From the NCBI GenBank assembly GCA_965249595.1, contig OZ252242.1, forward strand, positions 1,054,001 to 1,118,000: 64,000 bases of DNA. Direction: 5' to 3'. A model generated the notes under the pieces. That model did no database searches. It saw nothing but the letters and a program-made list of their open reading frames with translations, and was not told where the DNA came from. Position numbers and translations under genes: made by a program. The first letter of the stretch is position 1; each line of letters starts with the position of its first letter. The DNA is from VXNJ01 sp965249595. Its GTDB lineage: Bacteria > Chloroflexota > UBA11872 > VXNJ01. Shown here one piece after another: positions 15,476 to 24,005 of this stretch.

Positions 15476-16494
15476 GGGGAGACCCCTAACCGATGGGCCG
15501 CATCTCGCAGTAGATTCCAGATCGGCTTGGGTAGTTCAATTCCGTCGACCAATTGGCGGCCGCGCACGGCCCTGGCGCGGTCGCCCGGTACGCGCACCGG
15601 CTGCTGGCCTCCGCGCTGACGGCTCGAGCGAACCGCGGCCAGTTGATCAGCCAGGTGGCGGCGAAACTGGTCGGGATCGCCGAGCGCCGAGATATCGATG
15701 GCCTGGAAATACTGGCATGTGTGACCCGGTTGCGGGTCCTGCTTGCCACGAACGGTGGATCCAGGCACTCCGGCCAGGATGCCAGATAAAGCATCAGCGG
15801 CCAACGTAAGACCGAATCCCTTGGGGCCACCGAGTGGTTGGATAAAGGCGGCCTGGTTGGGGTCGGAAGTGCCCGAGCCGGCCGAGTCGACCACCTGGCC
15901 GGGCGCGAGTTCACCGATACCCAGTCGCGCCAGTCTTAACTTACCGTCGGCGATTTGGCCGGTTGCCATATCAAAAATCAGGTGATCACCGTCGCGGCCC
16001 GGAAAGCCCCAGGCGTAGGGAAGGTTGGCCAGCATTCCTTCGGCCCCGTTAGGTGCGGCGACCCACCCGGCGGGCTCGGTTGATGTTGCGAACCCGATCA
16101 TGCCGGCGTCGGCGGCCTGTTGGACCCAGTGCGCGCCGGCCCCGAAATGCCCGGCCGAATTGACACTGACCATCCCGATGCTGTAGCTGCTGGCCAGCTC
16201 GATAGCCGTTGTGATGCCCAACTGGGCCGCCAATTGGCCAAGTCCATTTCCGCCATCGATTCGGGCCGCCGCGCCATTGACGGAGTCGACGCGCGGTTGA
16301 CCGCCCGGATCAAGGACCCCGGTCGCAAGCTCCTCGAGATACGGCAGCACCAGGAACGACCCGTGGCTGTAGTGCCCTCGCAAATCCGATTCGACGAGGG
16401 CGGCCGCAGTTTGCGCCGCCGCGTCTGCTGGTACCCCGCGGGCGCTTAGGAGATCGGCGACCAGGCGACCTAGGCGGTCGGCGTGAACTGCCAC
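15472..16494 (-). CDS. Malate/L-lactate dehydrogenase (Ldh_2) family protein
   Basis: This 340-residue NAD(P)-dependent dehydrogenase has the Ldh_2 fold, unrelated to classical lactate dehydrogenase. Typical stretches are DLRGHYSHG near 38-46 with its His, VNSAGHFGAGAHW near 110-122 with the catalytic His, and GPKGFGLTLAADALSG near 223-238. Known members reduce 2-oxoacids or imines (ureidoglycolate, sulfolactate, piperideine carboxylate). The GTG start lies 24 bases after the TatB-like gene. It is coupled to the DUF4392 gene, hinting at a 2-oxo or amino acid conversion. Confidence 0.87.
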   Translation of the reverse strand: MAVHADRLGRLVADLLSARGVPADAAAQTAAALVESDLRGHYSHGSFLVLPYLEELATGVLDPGGQPRVDSVNGAAARIDGGNGLGQLAAQLGITTAIELASSYSIGMVSVNSAGHFGAGAHWVQQAADAGMIGFATSTEPAGWVAAPNGAEGMLANLPYAWGFPGRDGDHLIFDMATGQIADGKLRLARLGIGELAPGQVVDSAGSGTSDPNQAAFIQPLGGPKGFGLTLAADALSGILAGVPGSTVRGKQDPQPGHTCQYFQAIDISALGDPDQFRRHLADQLAAVRSSRQRGGQQPVRVPGDRARAVRGRQLVDGIELPKPIWNLLRDAAHRLGVSP

Positions 16495-16518
16495 CGGCTT
16501 GACCGCTAGAAGCGGTCG

Positions 16519-17577
16519 TTATTCGCCCGTCGATGGCGGCTCATCTGCATCCGCCGGAGGCAGAGGTCGCAATTCAAACTCGGTCGTCTTAGCCCCTTCG
16601 GCCAACAGCGACCGACCCTCCATCAGCACTCCAAGGCCGTCAAAGAATGCGCGATCGTAGTGGCGCGCCAACCGGGCCGCCGGTGCATCTATTGGTCGCT
16701 CCAGACCCAACGGATCTTCACTTAGACGGACGGTGACCACCTGTTCGTCACCGCTGCCGGTGCGCTCAATTTCGATACCGTCGCCGCCCAGGTGGGCTTG
16801 CTGGTTAGCGGCCCAGAGGAGGGCTGCGGCCATCGGCCCCTTGCCGACGTATTCGGTCATTTCACCGGCATCGGCACCGCCCTGGCGAGCGAGCGCTTCC
16901 TGGCCGGCGCCCAGCGAATCTGCGCCGTCCGCGGCGGCGGCCCGCAGCAGCGCGGCGTATTGGCCGGACTCAGGGGCGAACCGCTCCATGGTTGTCCCAT
17001 TGGCCGGAAGTTGCATCGGCGTCTGCGGTTCGGGTGCACTCGGCGGGCGCCAGCGTGGCGCAGCGGTGAGCATGTCGCGGTCTCGATCGTTAGGCAACGC
17101 GAATGTATCGCCAATTGCGCCGGCCATGGCGTCGGCAGGATTTGCAGCCGGAGCGCTGCCGGTGCTGGGGGCCGGTGGTTGTCCGCTGCCGGCAACCGGG
17201 GCCGGGTTGGTCAATGACGCCGTGGCGGCGTCGAGCTGGCTGCTGGCGGTTTCGGTGGCCGAACCTACCTCGTCGGTGATTTCGGCAGCCGCGGCGTTCA
17301 AATCTTCCTGGGCCTCGACAACCGTGCTGGCCACCTCGGCGTGAATTTCGGCCAGCTCTTGGCGGGTTAGCTCAGCCTCCCGCTGCAGGGACTCCACCTC
17401 GCCACGCAGCATGGTTATTTCCTCGTCGAATTCGGCTCTAAATTCCTGCGCCCACACCCGCAGCTTGCGCACCATTCGACCCACCTTGCCCATCGCATCA
17501 GGAAGTCGATCGGGGCCGAGCACGATCATCGCAATCACCAATATGAAGATGAATTCAGTGACCCCGACTCCAAACAT
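16519..17577 (-). CDS. TatB-like protein with very long C-terminal extension
   Basis: Residues 1-45 are a standard TatA/TatB start: a short membrane helix (FIFILVIAMIVLG, 10-21), the hinge GPDRLP and an amphipathic helix (MGKVGRMVRKLRVW). The DRLP form and the following long acidic coiled coil (about 45-105) point to TatB. TatB is normally 90-170 residues, but this protein has 352. The extension has a Pro/Ala-rich linker (about 120-190), then a folded-looking domain from about 235 to 335 that I do not recognise. No tatC is in the window. It is transcribed 32 bases after the Lon-like gene, so it may serve a special secretion or quality-control role. Confidence 0.8.
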   Translation of the reverse strand: MFGVGVTEFIFILVIAMIVLGPDRLPDAMGKVGRMVRKLRVWAQEFRAEFDEEITMLRGEVESLQREAELTRQELAEIHAEVASTVVEAQEDLNAAAAEITDEVGSATETASSQLDAATASLTNPAPVAGSGQPPAPSTGSAPAANPADAMAGAIGDTFALPNDRDRDMLTAAPRWRPPSAPEPQTPMQLPANGTTMERFAPESGQYAALLRAAAADGADSLGAGQEALARQGGADAGEMTEYVGKGPMAAALLWAANQQAHLGGDGIEIERTGSGDEQVVTVRLSEDPLGLERPIDAPAARLARHYDRAFFDGLGVLMEGRSLLAEGAKTTEFELRPLPPADADEPPSTGE

Positions 17578-17609
17578 CGCCAGCTACCTTACGGATGCCA
17601 TCGGGAGAT

Positions 17610-19172
17610 TCAACTGAGCGCTACGCGGATTGCCTGATCCGCGTCTGAAACCATGATCAGGGTCATATCCTGCTCTAAGCCGGCGGGCAGGTCTTCAACA
17701 TCGGGTGCGTTGCTGCGCGGAAGAATGATGCGTCGGATGCCAGCCCGCTGAGCGGACAGCAGGCGGTGGGCCAATCCAGTGCCGCCCATCAAATGACCGT
17801 TCTGATTCATCTCGCCAACGACGGCCGTCTCCGGGTGCACCGGGCGATCCCGCAGTGCCGATACCAGCGCAACCAAAACAGCCAACGTCAACGATTCGAC
17901 ATCGGCATCAACCCCGACCAGGTTGTGGTTGAGTTTGTATCCGTATTCATAAAGCTGGCGGGCCGAGATGTCCAGTTCGGTCATGCGCGAGCGGACGTAA
18001 TAGTAAGCGGTGTCACATACCTTGCTCATCGCCGGTGATGTGCCATCGGGGGTTGAGTAGTAGCGGCCGCCGGGCACCGGCACTGCTTCGATCAATTGTG
18101 CCGCCCCATCGGGGTTGAGGGGCAGGCTGCGGACCATTCCGGGCTGTGTGAACTCCCGTTCGGCACGGAAGTAGGCCCGCGGGCGACCCAGGATCTCACG
18201 CAGTTTGGGGGCATCAACCGATTGGGTCGCCGCTCCGTCGGGCATCGCTGCCAGGTGGCGGGCGAGTTCGGTCAGGGCGATACGGGTATGGGCAAATCCT
18301 GGCTCCGGGGTGTATTCGGTAACCAGTGCTTGGGCGGCGTCTGCGTCAAATGAAGCCGGACCGTCGATTGCAAATCGCTCCTTGACCTGGCCCCACAGCG
18401 CCCCGGCAACGATTTCAGCTCGGGCATCGCGGGTGTAGCCAGGGCAATCGATTACCGGCATCCGTTCGGCGTATTCGGGCGCCAACCCGGACATACCATC
18501 AACGGTGATTGCGAAGCGCGTGTCGGTTAAATCAAATTCCACATCGAGGAATCGGTCGCGCCAATGGGTTCGCGAGTTTGGGTCAGTTAGCAGATTTAGC
18601 AAATTGGCGCCATGGTCGGGCCAGTGGGTCAACGCCCAATTGATATTTGCCAAAACCACCACACCACGGCGATTGTCCAACTTGGTTAGTGCCCGGGTGA
18701 GGGCACCGACTTGGCCGCGACCCTGGTCACTTGAATGCCCAAAGATGTCGGAATCGTTGGCGGTGCGAGACAGGTCCACAATTGCCAGGCTCAACCCCAG
18801 CTCATCGGCGGCGCGCCTGATTAGGTGCCGCCGGCCGCTGCCTGGCGGTCCACTCAATATCACCGCCCCGGGTGCCGATTCGGCATCGAGGTGCGAACTG
18901 AGCAGATAGTCGATGAGCATTCGGCGATAGAACGCCGGCGCGTACTGCCCTATATCTATTGCCGCGGCCAGCTGTTCGGGATCACCGAGCGGGGCTGGAT
19001 TGGACGCTGCCCAGGGAAGATCCAACAAAGCCTTTAGAAAGGCGCCTGTTTGAATAGCCTCCGGCGCCGGCGTTTCGGAATGTCCAAGGGCCCGGGCCAG
19101 TTCGTCAGCGACGACGCGAGCTTCGCCGGATAACGGGGTGGCGTCGATCTTCTCGACCAGCGCGTCGGTCAT
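17610..19172 (-). CDS. Degenerate Lon protease homologue (pseudo-Lon)
   Basis: The 520 residues align along the AAA+ and protease domains of Lon but lack the LON substrate-binding domain. Clear landmarks are LDLPW (50-54), the P-loop region at 108-115, RFLDVEFDLTDTRFA (207-221), ERMPVIDCPGYT (236-247) and the protease end with VSALRDRPV (437-445) and QRAGIRRIILP (475-485). Key residues are lost. Walker A reads GPPGSGRR, with Arg for Lys114. Walker B reads VVVLANIN in place of LLDEID. The catalytic Lys of GGLKEK is replaced by Ala468, while a Ser remains at 427. ATP hydrolysis and proteolysis should both be lost, suggesting a binding, scaffold or regulatory role. It heads a six-gene minus-strand run. 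Confidence 0.82.
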   Translation of the reverse strand: MTDALVEKIDATPLSGEARVVADELARALGHSETPAPEAIQTGAFLKALLDLPWAASNPAPLGDPEQLAAAIDIGQYAPAFYRRMLIDYLLSSHLDAESAPGAVILSGPPGSGRRHLIRRAADELGLSLAIVDLSRTANDSDIFGHSSDQGRGQVGALTRALTKLDNRRGVVVLANINWALTHWPDHGANLLNLLTDPNSRTHWRDRFLDVEFDLTDTRFAITVDGMSGLAPEYAERMPVIDCPGYTRDARAEIVAGALWGQVKERFAIDGPASFDADAAQALVTEYTPEPGFAHTRIALTELARHLAAMPDGAATQSVDAPKLREILGRPRAYFRAEREFTQPGMVRSLPLNPDGAAQLIEAVPVPGGRYYSTPDGTSPAMSKVCDTAYYYVRSRMTELDISARQLYEYGYKLNHNLVGVDADVESLTLAVLVALVSALRDRPVHPETAVVGEMNQNGHLMGGTGLAHRLLSAQRAGIRRIILPRSNAPDVEDLPAGLEQDMTLIMVSDADQAIRVALS

Positions 19173-19431
19173 GCCTCAACCTGCTTTATATATAGTTGCC
19201 CAATGTTTGGCGGCGGCGCGCTGTCACAAGTTCAGTTGAAAATCAGTTTACGAAATCTGCGCCGGTCAATCGTAGCCACTGCAGCTCCTCACAGGGAATT
19301 TATCCACCATCGCCGCGCGCCGTTACTTTACCGATTATTCCGGCCGACGGGAGCAGGAACGACCCCAAATCGATTGGTCCGATGAGCGATTCTCGGGACG
19401 CGAACCGAGTTTCGCCGAGCTGTACGAAGCC

Positions 19432-20127
19432 ATGCACGAACCGGGGTGCGCGATTTGTCGCCTGGCCCTGCGCACCGCCGACCACTACATCACGGTCTAC
19501 TGCTCTGACAATGTGACCGATATTGATATCAGGGCCGAGATGCGGTCAGCCAATGGTTTCTGCAATACGCATGCCTGGGCGTTGCCCGACAAACGCGATG
19601 CTTTGGGGTTGGCGATCACATACGGCGACATCATCAAGAACTTGCGCCGCCAGTTGCAAGATGCCGATGCCGGGCGCAGGCGCGGGCGGCTGGGCCGCTG
19701 GTGGTTTCGGTTGCTGCGAAATTGGCGCTTGCGAACCACCAAGGGCGCCGTGTTCGCCCGTCCCGAGCCTTGCCCGGCCTGTCGGCTGCAGTGGAGGGCC
19801 GAATGGCGCTACGCGGCAACTTTCGCCGACTACGCCGGTGATCCGATGCTCAATGAGCGCTATCGGGCCGGTGACGGACTCTGCCTGGGGCATGTGCAGC
19901 TGGTCGCCGCCGCCGCCGCGGACGCCGCCGCTCTTGAATTGCTAACTGAAACCGAATCGGCCCGCTGGGCGGATCTGCGGGCCCGGCTCGATGAGATCAT
20001 ACGCAAGGCCGACTATCGATTTAGCCACGAATCTATTTCACCGGCCGAGCGCGAGGCACTAACTGAAGTGTTGGCCGCCGCCGCCGGCCGAAAGGGACTC
20101 ACCCGCTGGCATCCACCGACCGGCTAA
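19432..20127 (+). CDS. DUF6062-like cysteine-motif protein
   Basis: Three conserved Cys/His patches are visible: CAICRLA near the start, GFCNTHAW about 35 residues on, and CPACRLQW in the middle, followed by GLCLGHVQL. This order matches the DUF6062 pattern of paired CxxC and C..H motifs, likely a zinc or redox site. The ATG at 19432 is the only standard start, but the same frame is open back to 19276 and reads sensibly (SGREPSFAELYEAMHEPGC), so the true start may be an upstream non-standard codon. Function is unknown. Confidence 0.68.
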   Translation: MHEPGCAICRLALRTADHYITVYCSDNVTDIDIRAEMRSANGFCNTHAWALPDKRDALGLAITYGDIIKNLRRQLQDADAGRRRGRLGRWWFRLLRNWRLRTTKGAVFARPEPCPACRLQWRAEWRYAATFADYAGDPMLNERYRAGDGLCLGHVQLVAAAAADAAALELLTETESARWADLRARLDEIIRKADYRFSHESISPAEREALTEVLAAAAGRKGLTRWHPPTG

Positions 20128-20195
20128 CCAAGGTCCGACCGCCACCCGATGCAAAGGTCCGGATCCGCCTTGGCGATCATGATGATCAGCCGGGC

Positions 20196-20672
20196 TTGGC
20201 GCACCTTTGGCAATTGGCCGCCACCGCCGATTCAAGATTCCTTCTCCAGCGTTATTTTGGTGAGGTGACCCTCGGCACCCAGGCGGTGGCCGTGGCCTGT
20301 ATTGGCGATCGCTTGGTGGGCCAGATTTGGATCCGTTTTCGCGGCAGTGATCCCAAGATATCTGACGATTCCCGTCAAGCCTACGTGCACACCCTGTTCG
20401 TACATCCGGCCAACCGTCGGCGCGGAATAGGTCTGGCACTCCTTAAAGCGGCATCGCAATTGGCTGTAAAACGCGCCCGCTGCGAGCTGGTGATAGCCGT
20501 TGACAAACCCAACCGTTACGCCTTCAATCTCTACCGCGGTTGGGGCTTTGTGGTACACCGGCAGATCAGTGATCTGCGCGGGGAATTGATATTCCTCCGC
20601 CGGGCGGTCTTTGATAAGCCCGAGCCCCAAGATGGTGTCGCCGAAGGCGTTATAGAATTTTCAATCAAGTAA
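20196..20672 (+). CDS. GNAT-family N-acetyltransferase
   Basis: This is a GCN5-related acetyltransferase. The acetyl-CoA binding motif A reads VHPANRRRGIGLALL, preceded by the strand YVHTLF, and motif B is NRYAFNLYRGWGF. The substrate is unknown. TTG at 20196 is the first standard start, but the frame is open upstream to 20067 and reads KVRIRLGDHDDQPG just before, which looks like the family's first strand. The true start therefore probably lies a little upstream at a non-standard codon. It follows the DUF6062-like gene closely. Confidence 0.84.
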   Translation: MAHLWQLAATADSRFLLQRYFGEVTLGTQAVAVACIGDRLVGQIWIRFRGSDPKISDDSRQAYVHTLFVHPANRRRGIGLALLKAASQLAVKRARCELVIAVDKPNRYAFNLYRGWGFVVHRQISDLRGELIFLRRAVFDKPEPQDGVAEGVIEFSIK

Positions 20673-20753
20673 GGCCGCGGTAATCCCTCCACCATTTAGC
20701 GCAAATAGCGCAATGCAAGCGGTCAGTGCCACCGATGGCGAGCAGTTTTAGTT

Positions 20754-21722
20754 ATGGCTGATAAGTGGGCTTTCTTCGAAGGTGAATTCGTCCCGTTCCA
20801 GGACGCTCGAGTGAGTATCGCGACCCACGGATTCAACTACGGAACCGGATGCTTCGAAGGCATTCGTGGCTACTGGGTCGAAGAAGAAGAACAGATTTAC
20901 CTGTTCCGCCTGGTCGAACATTTTGAACGCCTGCATCGCTCTGCGCGGATGCTCCTGTTGACTTTGGACTATTCGGTTGAAGAGCTCTGTGCGCTGACCC
21001 GGCAGCTCGTCGAGCGCAATGGATACCGAACCGACGTCTACGTTCGTCCGCTGGTGTACAAGGCATCCTCGACCATTGGCTTGAGCATGGTCCGCCGCGG
21101 TGAGAACGGTCAGGTTGTAAACCTGCCGGACGATTTCTGCCTGTTCGCGGCCCCGTTTGGCGACTACCTTGACGTGAATGCACCCATTCGCTGCTGTATT
21201 TCGCCCTGGGTTCGAATTGATGACAACATGATTCCCGCCCGCTCCAAAGCCACTGGGCTGTACATAAACTCCGCGCTGGCCAAGACCGAAGCGGAGCGCA
21301 ATGGCTATGACGAAGCGATCATGCTCACCGCCTCCGGGCACGTTAGCGAAGGCACTGGCGAAAACCTATTTATCGTTCGCGACGGGAAGTTGGTTACACC
21401 CTCGGTATCGGAGAACATCCTCGAGGGCATCACGCGGTCGACGGTCATGGAATTGGCCTCGCGCGAGATGGGCATCGACACTATCGAACGGCCGGTTGAT
21501 CGGACCGAGCTGTATTCCTGCGATGAACTTTTCCTGTGCGGAACCGGTGCACAGATTTCGGCCGTCTCGCACCTTGACGGCCGGACGATCGGCGATGGCA
21601 ATGTGGGTGAGGTCACCCGCGCCATGCAGACGATTTACTTCGATGTTGTCAAAGGTTGCAACTCCAAATATCAACACTGGCTCACTACGGCCTACCCTCT
21701 GAAAATCGAATCCCAACCCTGA
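20754..21722 (+). CDS. ilvE: Branched-chain amino acid aminotransferase
   Basis: This class IV PLP aminotransferase of 322 residues makes the last step of Leu, Ile and Val synthesis. It shows FNYGTGCFEGIRGYW near residues 24-38, the PLP-binding Lys in RSKATGLYIN, the signature EAIMLTASGHVSEGTGENLF and the C-terminal FLCGTGAQI. Length and motif order are normal. The start is the ATG at 20754. Its stop overlaps the beginning of the RNase III frame (CTGA). Confidence 0.93.
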   Translation: MADKWAFFEGEFVPFQDARVSIATHGFNYGTGCFEGIRGYWVEEEEQIYLFRLVEHFERLHRSARMLLLTLDYSVEELCALTRQLVERNGYRTDVYVRPLVYKASSTIGLSMVRRGENGQVVNLPDDFCLFAAPFGDYLDVNAPIRCCISPWVRIDDNMIPARSKATGLYINSALAKTEAERNGYDEAIMLTASGHVSEGTGENLFIVRDGKLVTPSVSENILEGITRSTVMELASREMGIDTIERPVDRTELYSCDELFLCGTGAQISAVSHLDGRTIGDGNVGEVTRAMQTIYFDVVKGCNSKYQHWLTTAYPLKIESQP

Positions 21723-21730
21723 AAAATTTA

Positions 21731-22795
21731 TTGCGCTCGATTGGGTTTTCCAAAAGCGGGCCGCCGGCAGCGACTGAATCTGAAGCCCAACCTACCTCCC
21801 GCGACCGCCGGCCAACTCGCCGCCGTGGCCGATCCGGTTCCCGCATGCGTGGGGGTGGTGCCCCCACTTCGGCCAACGGCGTGACTCCGCCGCGAATTCG
21901 GCCGATTCCCCGCACTAATGGCCACTCGCGGACGAATCGCCACCGATCGGAACCAGGTGGGCAACTAAAAGTCGCCGACCTCGAATCCGATCTCGGCTAT
22001 CGCTTCCAAAACGTTGACTTGCTGCTACAGGCCCTGACCCATCGCTCAGCGATCAACGAGGACCGCCAGCTGAGCAGTCTGGACTCCTATGAGCGGATGG
22101 AATTCCTCGGCGACTCGGCTCTCAATCTGGCCGCCGCTGAAGCCCTTTATCTGCGGTTTCCGCAGATGGATGAGGGCGAGATGACCAATGTCCGCAAAGA
22201 TTTGGTGAGTCTGACCGCCCTGGGGACAATGGCCGAGAGCATTGGCCTGTATCGCTACGTGGTTGTCGGGTCAGGCCTGGATTTAACCAAAAAGCGAAAC
22301 CAAAAGGGAGTAGCTGGCCGCAGTTTTGAGGCGATCGTGGGCGCGATATTCCTCGATTCGGAATATGGACTGGATCAGGTGAAAAGAGTTCTCAGTCCGT
22401 TCTTCGAAGACCTTTTGATCGCCAATCAGCATGTACGTGGCTGGCCAACTCGCGAACGAGTCAGACCTGGCCGCCGCGATCGACCGGACGGCGATGCAAA
22501 CGACCGCGACCGACCGGACGGCGATGCAAACGACCGCGACCGACCGCCGGCGCTCGACCACAAATCGCGCTTGCAGCAATTTACGCAAGGCGAATTCAGA
22601 TTGCAGCCTCGCTACGAAGTTATTTCCACCCGTGGACCAGCCCATGCGCCAACCTTTTCGGTCGCCGTGATATTGGACGGCCGGCGCCTAGCAACGGCCT
22701 CCGGTAAAACGATGCGTGGCGCCGAACAGACCGCTGCCGGAAGGTCCCTGCGCGGGCTGGAAAGGGAATTGCGCAGCTCGTCTCACCGGCGCTAG
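21731..22795 (+). CDS. rnc: Ribonuclease III
   Basis: The double-strand-specific RNase used in rRNA maturation is shown by the signature ERMEFLGDSALNLA and by the second acidic site in SFEAIVGAIFLDSEYG, with a C-terminal dsRNA-binding domain (HKSRLQQFTQG to the end). An unusual basic, low-complexity N-terminal tail of roughly 75-80 residues precedes the domain, and a repeat-bearing linker separates the two domains. I use TTG 21731, the first standard start after the ilvE stop. A CTG at 21719 overlaps that stop as CTGA and may be the true start; ATG 21845 would remove most of the tail. Confidence 0.9.
   Translation: MRSIGFSKSGPPAATESEAQPTSRDRRPTRRRGRSGSRMRGGGAPTSANGVTPPRIRPIPRTNGHSRTNRHRSEPGGQLKVADLESDLGYRFQNVDLLLQALTHRSAINEDRQLSSLDSYERMEFLGDSALNLAAAEALYLRFPQMDEGEMTNVRKDLVSLTALGTMAESIGLYRYVVVGSGLDLTKKRNQKGVAGRSFEAIVGAIFLDSEYGLDQVKRVLSPFFEDLLIANQHVRGWPTRERVRPGRRDRPDGDANDRDRPDGDANDRDRPPALDHKSRLQQFTQGEFRLQPRYEVISTRGPAHAPTFSVAVILDGRRLATASGKTMRGAEQTAAGRSLRGLERELRSSSHRR
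22481..22546 (+). repeat. 30-bp tandem repeat inside rnc
   Basis: The unit CGACCGGACGGCGATGCAAA followed by CGACCGCGAC occurs exactly twice (22481-22510 and 22511-22540), and a 6-base start of a third copy follows. It keeps the frame and encodes DRPDGDANDR repeats in the linker between the RNase III and dsRNA-binding domains. The copies are perfect, so the expansion is recent or variable. Confidence 0.9.
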
Positions 22796-22898
22796 GATTC
22801 GCTCCATTGCCCCTAGCAACCCGCTGGCATGTTGGCTGTGGATGAGATTGCTGAGCCCGGCCGACTCCCCCTGATGGCACTGATCAGGCCGGTCGACG

Positions 22899-24005
22899 AT
22901 GTTGCCGCCCGGTCCTAGGACCACCCCCGCGCGCCGCCGCCGCTTGGCAGAGCGAGTTATGCGTTGGGAATTGTTAAATTCACGCCGGATTGGATTGCCG
23001 GCGCGGCCGCGCCAGGTCAATCGAACCTACCGCATCCGTGGTTGGATGTTCTCGGTGGTCATGGCGGTCGCCCTGACGGTCTTCGCCGCCATTTACAGCA
23101 TCGATTTGGATGTGGCAACGCCGATTAGCAAGCTGACCGCCGAATTTAGATACGCCTTCGAGCCTCTCACCTTCCGCCCCGACGATGCCCAACTAGCTGC
23201 GCCGCGGCTGGCCGGACGCACGATTTCCGAGGCGCGATCAGAGGTGGCCGCACAGGGCCTGACACTGATCGTGGAACCCGTGGTCGATCCGCAGACACCG
23301 GTCGGCCAAGTTGTCAGTCAGGTACCTGTTGCGGGCAGTCTGCTTCCAGAAGGGGCCAGCATCTTGGTCCAGATTGCCGTCGCTGATGATCAAATTGCCC
23401 TCGGTTCATTCATTGGCGAGAACATCGATCAGGCCCAGGCCCAGCTTCTATCCGATGGGTTCGTGGTCGAGACGGTGAAGATCTTCCAACCCAACCTGCC
23501 GGTGGGAGTCGTCGCCGAGCAGTTTCCTAATCCGGGCACCCGGGTGGCGACCGGAGCCAGACTGATCCTGACCTATAACGCCGGTCTGCGATTGTTGACG
23601 GTACCCGATTTGGTCGGTTTGGAAGTGCCGGTTGCGGTTCGGCGGGCGGCCGCGGCTGGTTTCACGGCGACCAGTGCGTCGGCAATCGGTTACAACCGCG
23701 CCCTCGCGCCGGGCACCGTGTCCGGCCAACAGCCGCAGCCAGGTTCGATTTTGGCGCTAGGGGAAGAAATGACCCTATTCGTCAATGAGTCGCCCGTAGT
23801 CGAAGTGCCCAATCTCGTCGGCTTGGAACTCGAAACAGCCCGCAGCGTGGCCCAACGGGCCGGAATTGAAATCGAAACCGTGATCAACCCGGCCCCGCAA
23901 ACAGGTCTGGCGTTCTTGGTTCGCGCTCAGTCGCTGGTGGCGGGAGAGCGAGTCGCGTTCGGGTCAAAAATACTGCTTGTGGTTGGCTACGGACCAGCCG
24001 GGTGA
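22899..24005 (+). CDS. Membrane-anchored PASTA-repeat protein
   Basis: A basic cytoplasmic tail (about residues 1-48) is followed by one membrane helix (GWMFSVVMAVALTVFAAIY, about 48-66) and four PASTA-type repeats of 65-70 residues each. The repeats carry hallmarks such as RTISEARSEVAAQGL, PVGQVVSQVPVAGSLLPEG, VPDLVGLEV, VPNLVGLELETARS and SQ.P.PG. PASTA domains bind peptidoglycan or lipid II and usually sit on Ser/Thr kinases or PBPs, but no kinase domain is present here. ATG 22959 is an alternative start. It overlaps the M23 peptidase gene by 4 bases (GTGA), which fits a cell-wall function. Confidence 0.87.
   Translation: MLPPGPRTTPARRRRLAERVMRWELLNSRRIGLPARPRQVNRTYRIRGWMFSVVMAVALTVFAAIYSIDLDVATPISKLTAEFRYAFEPLTFRPDDAQLAAPRLAGRTISEARSEVAAQGLTLIVEPVVDPQTPVGQVVSQVPVAGSLLPEGASILVQIAVADDQIALGSFIGENIDQAQAQLLSDGFVVETVKIFQPNLPVGVVAEQFPNPGTRVATGARLILTYNAGLRLLTVPDLVGLEVPVAVRRAAAAGFTATSASAIGYNRALAPGTVSGQQPQPGSILALGEEMTLFVNESPVVEVPNLVGLELETARSVAQRAGIEIETVINPAPQTGLAFLVRAQSLVAGERVAFGSKILLVVGYGPAG

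Noticed and set aside
15371..15809. Plus-strand frames over the Ldh and DUF4392 genes
   Set aside because: They are antisense shadows; both minus-strand genes carry clear family motifs and couple by a GTGA overlap.
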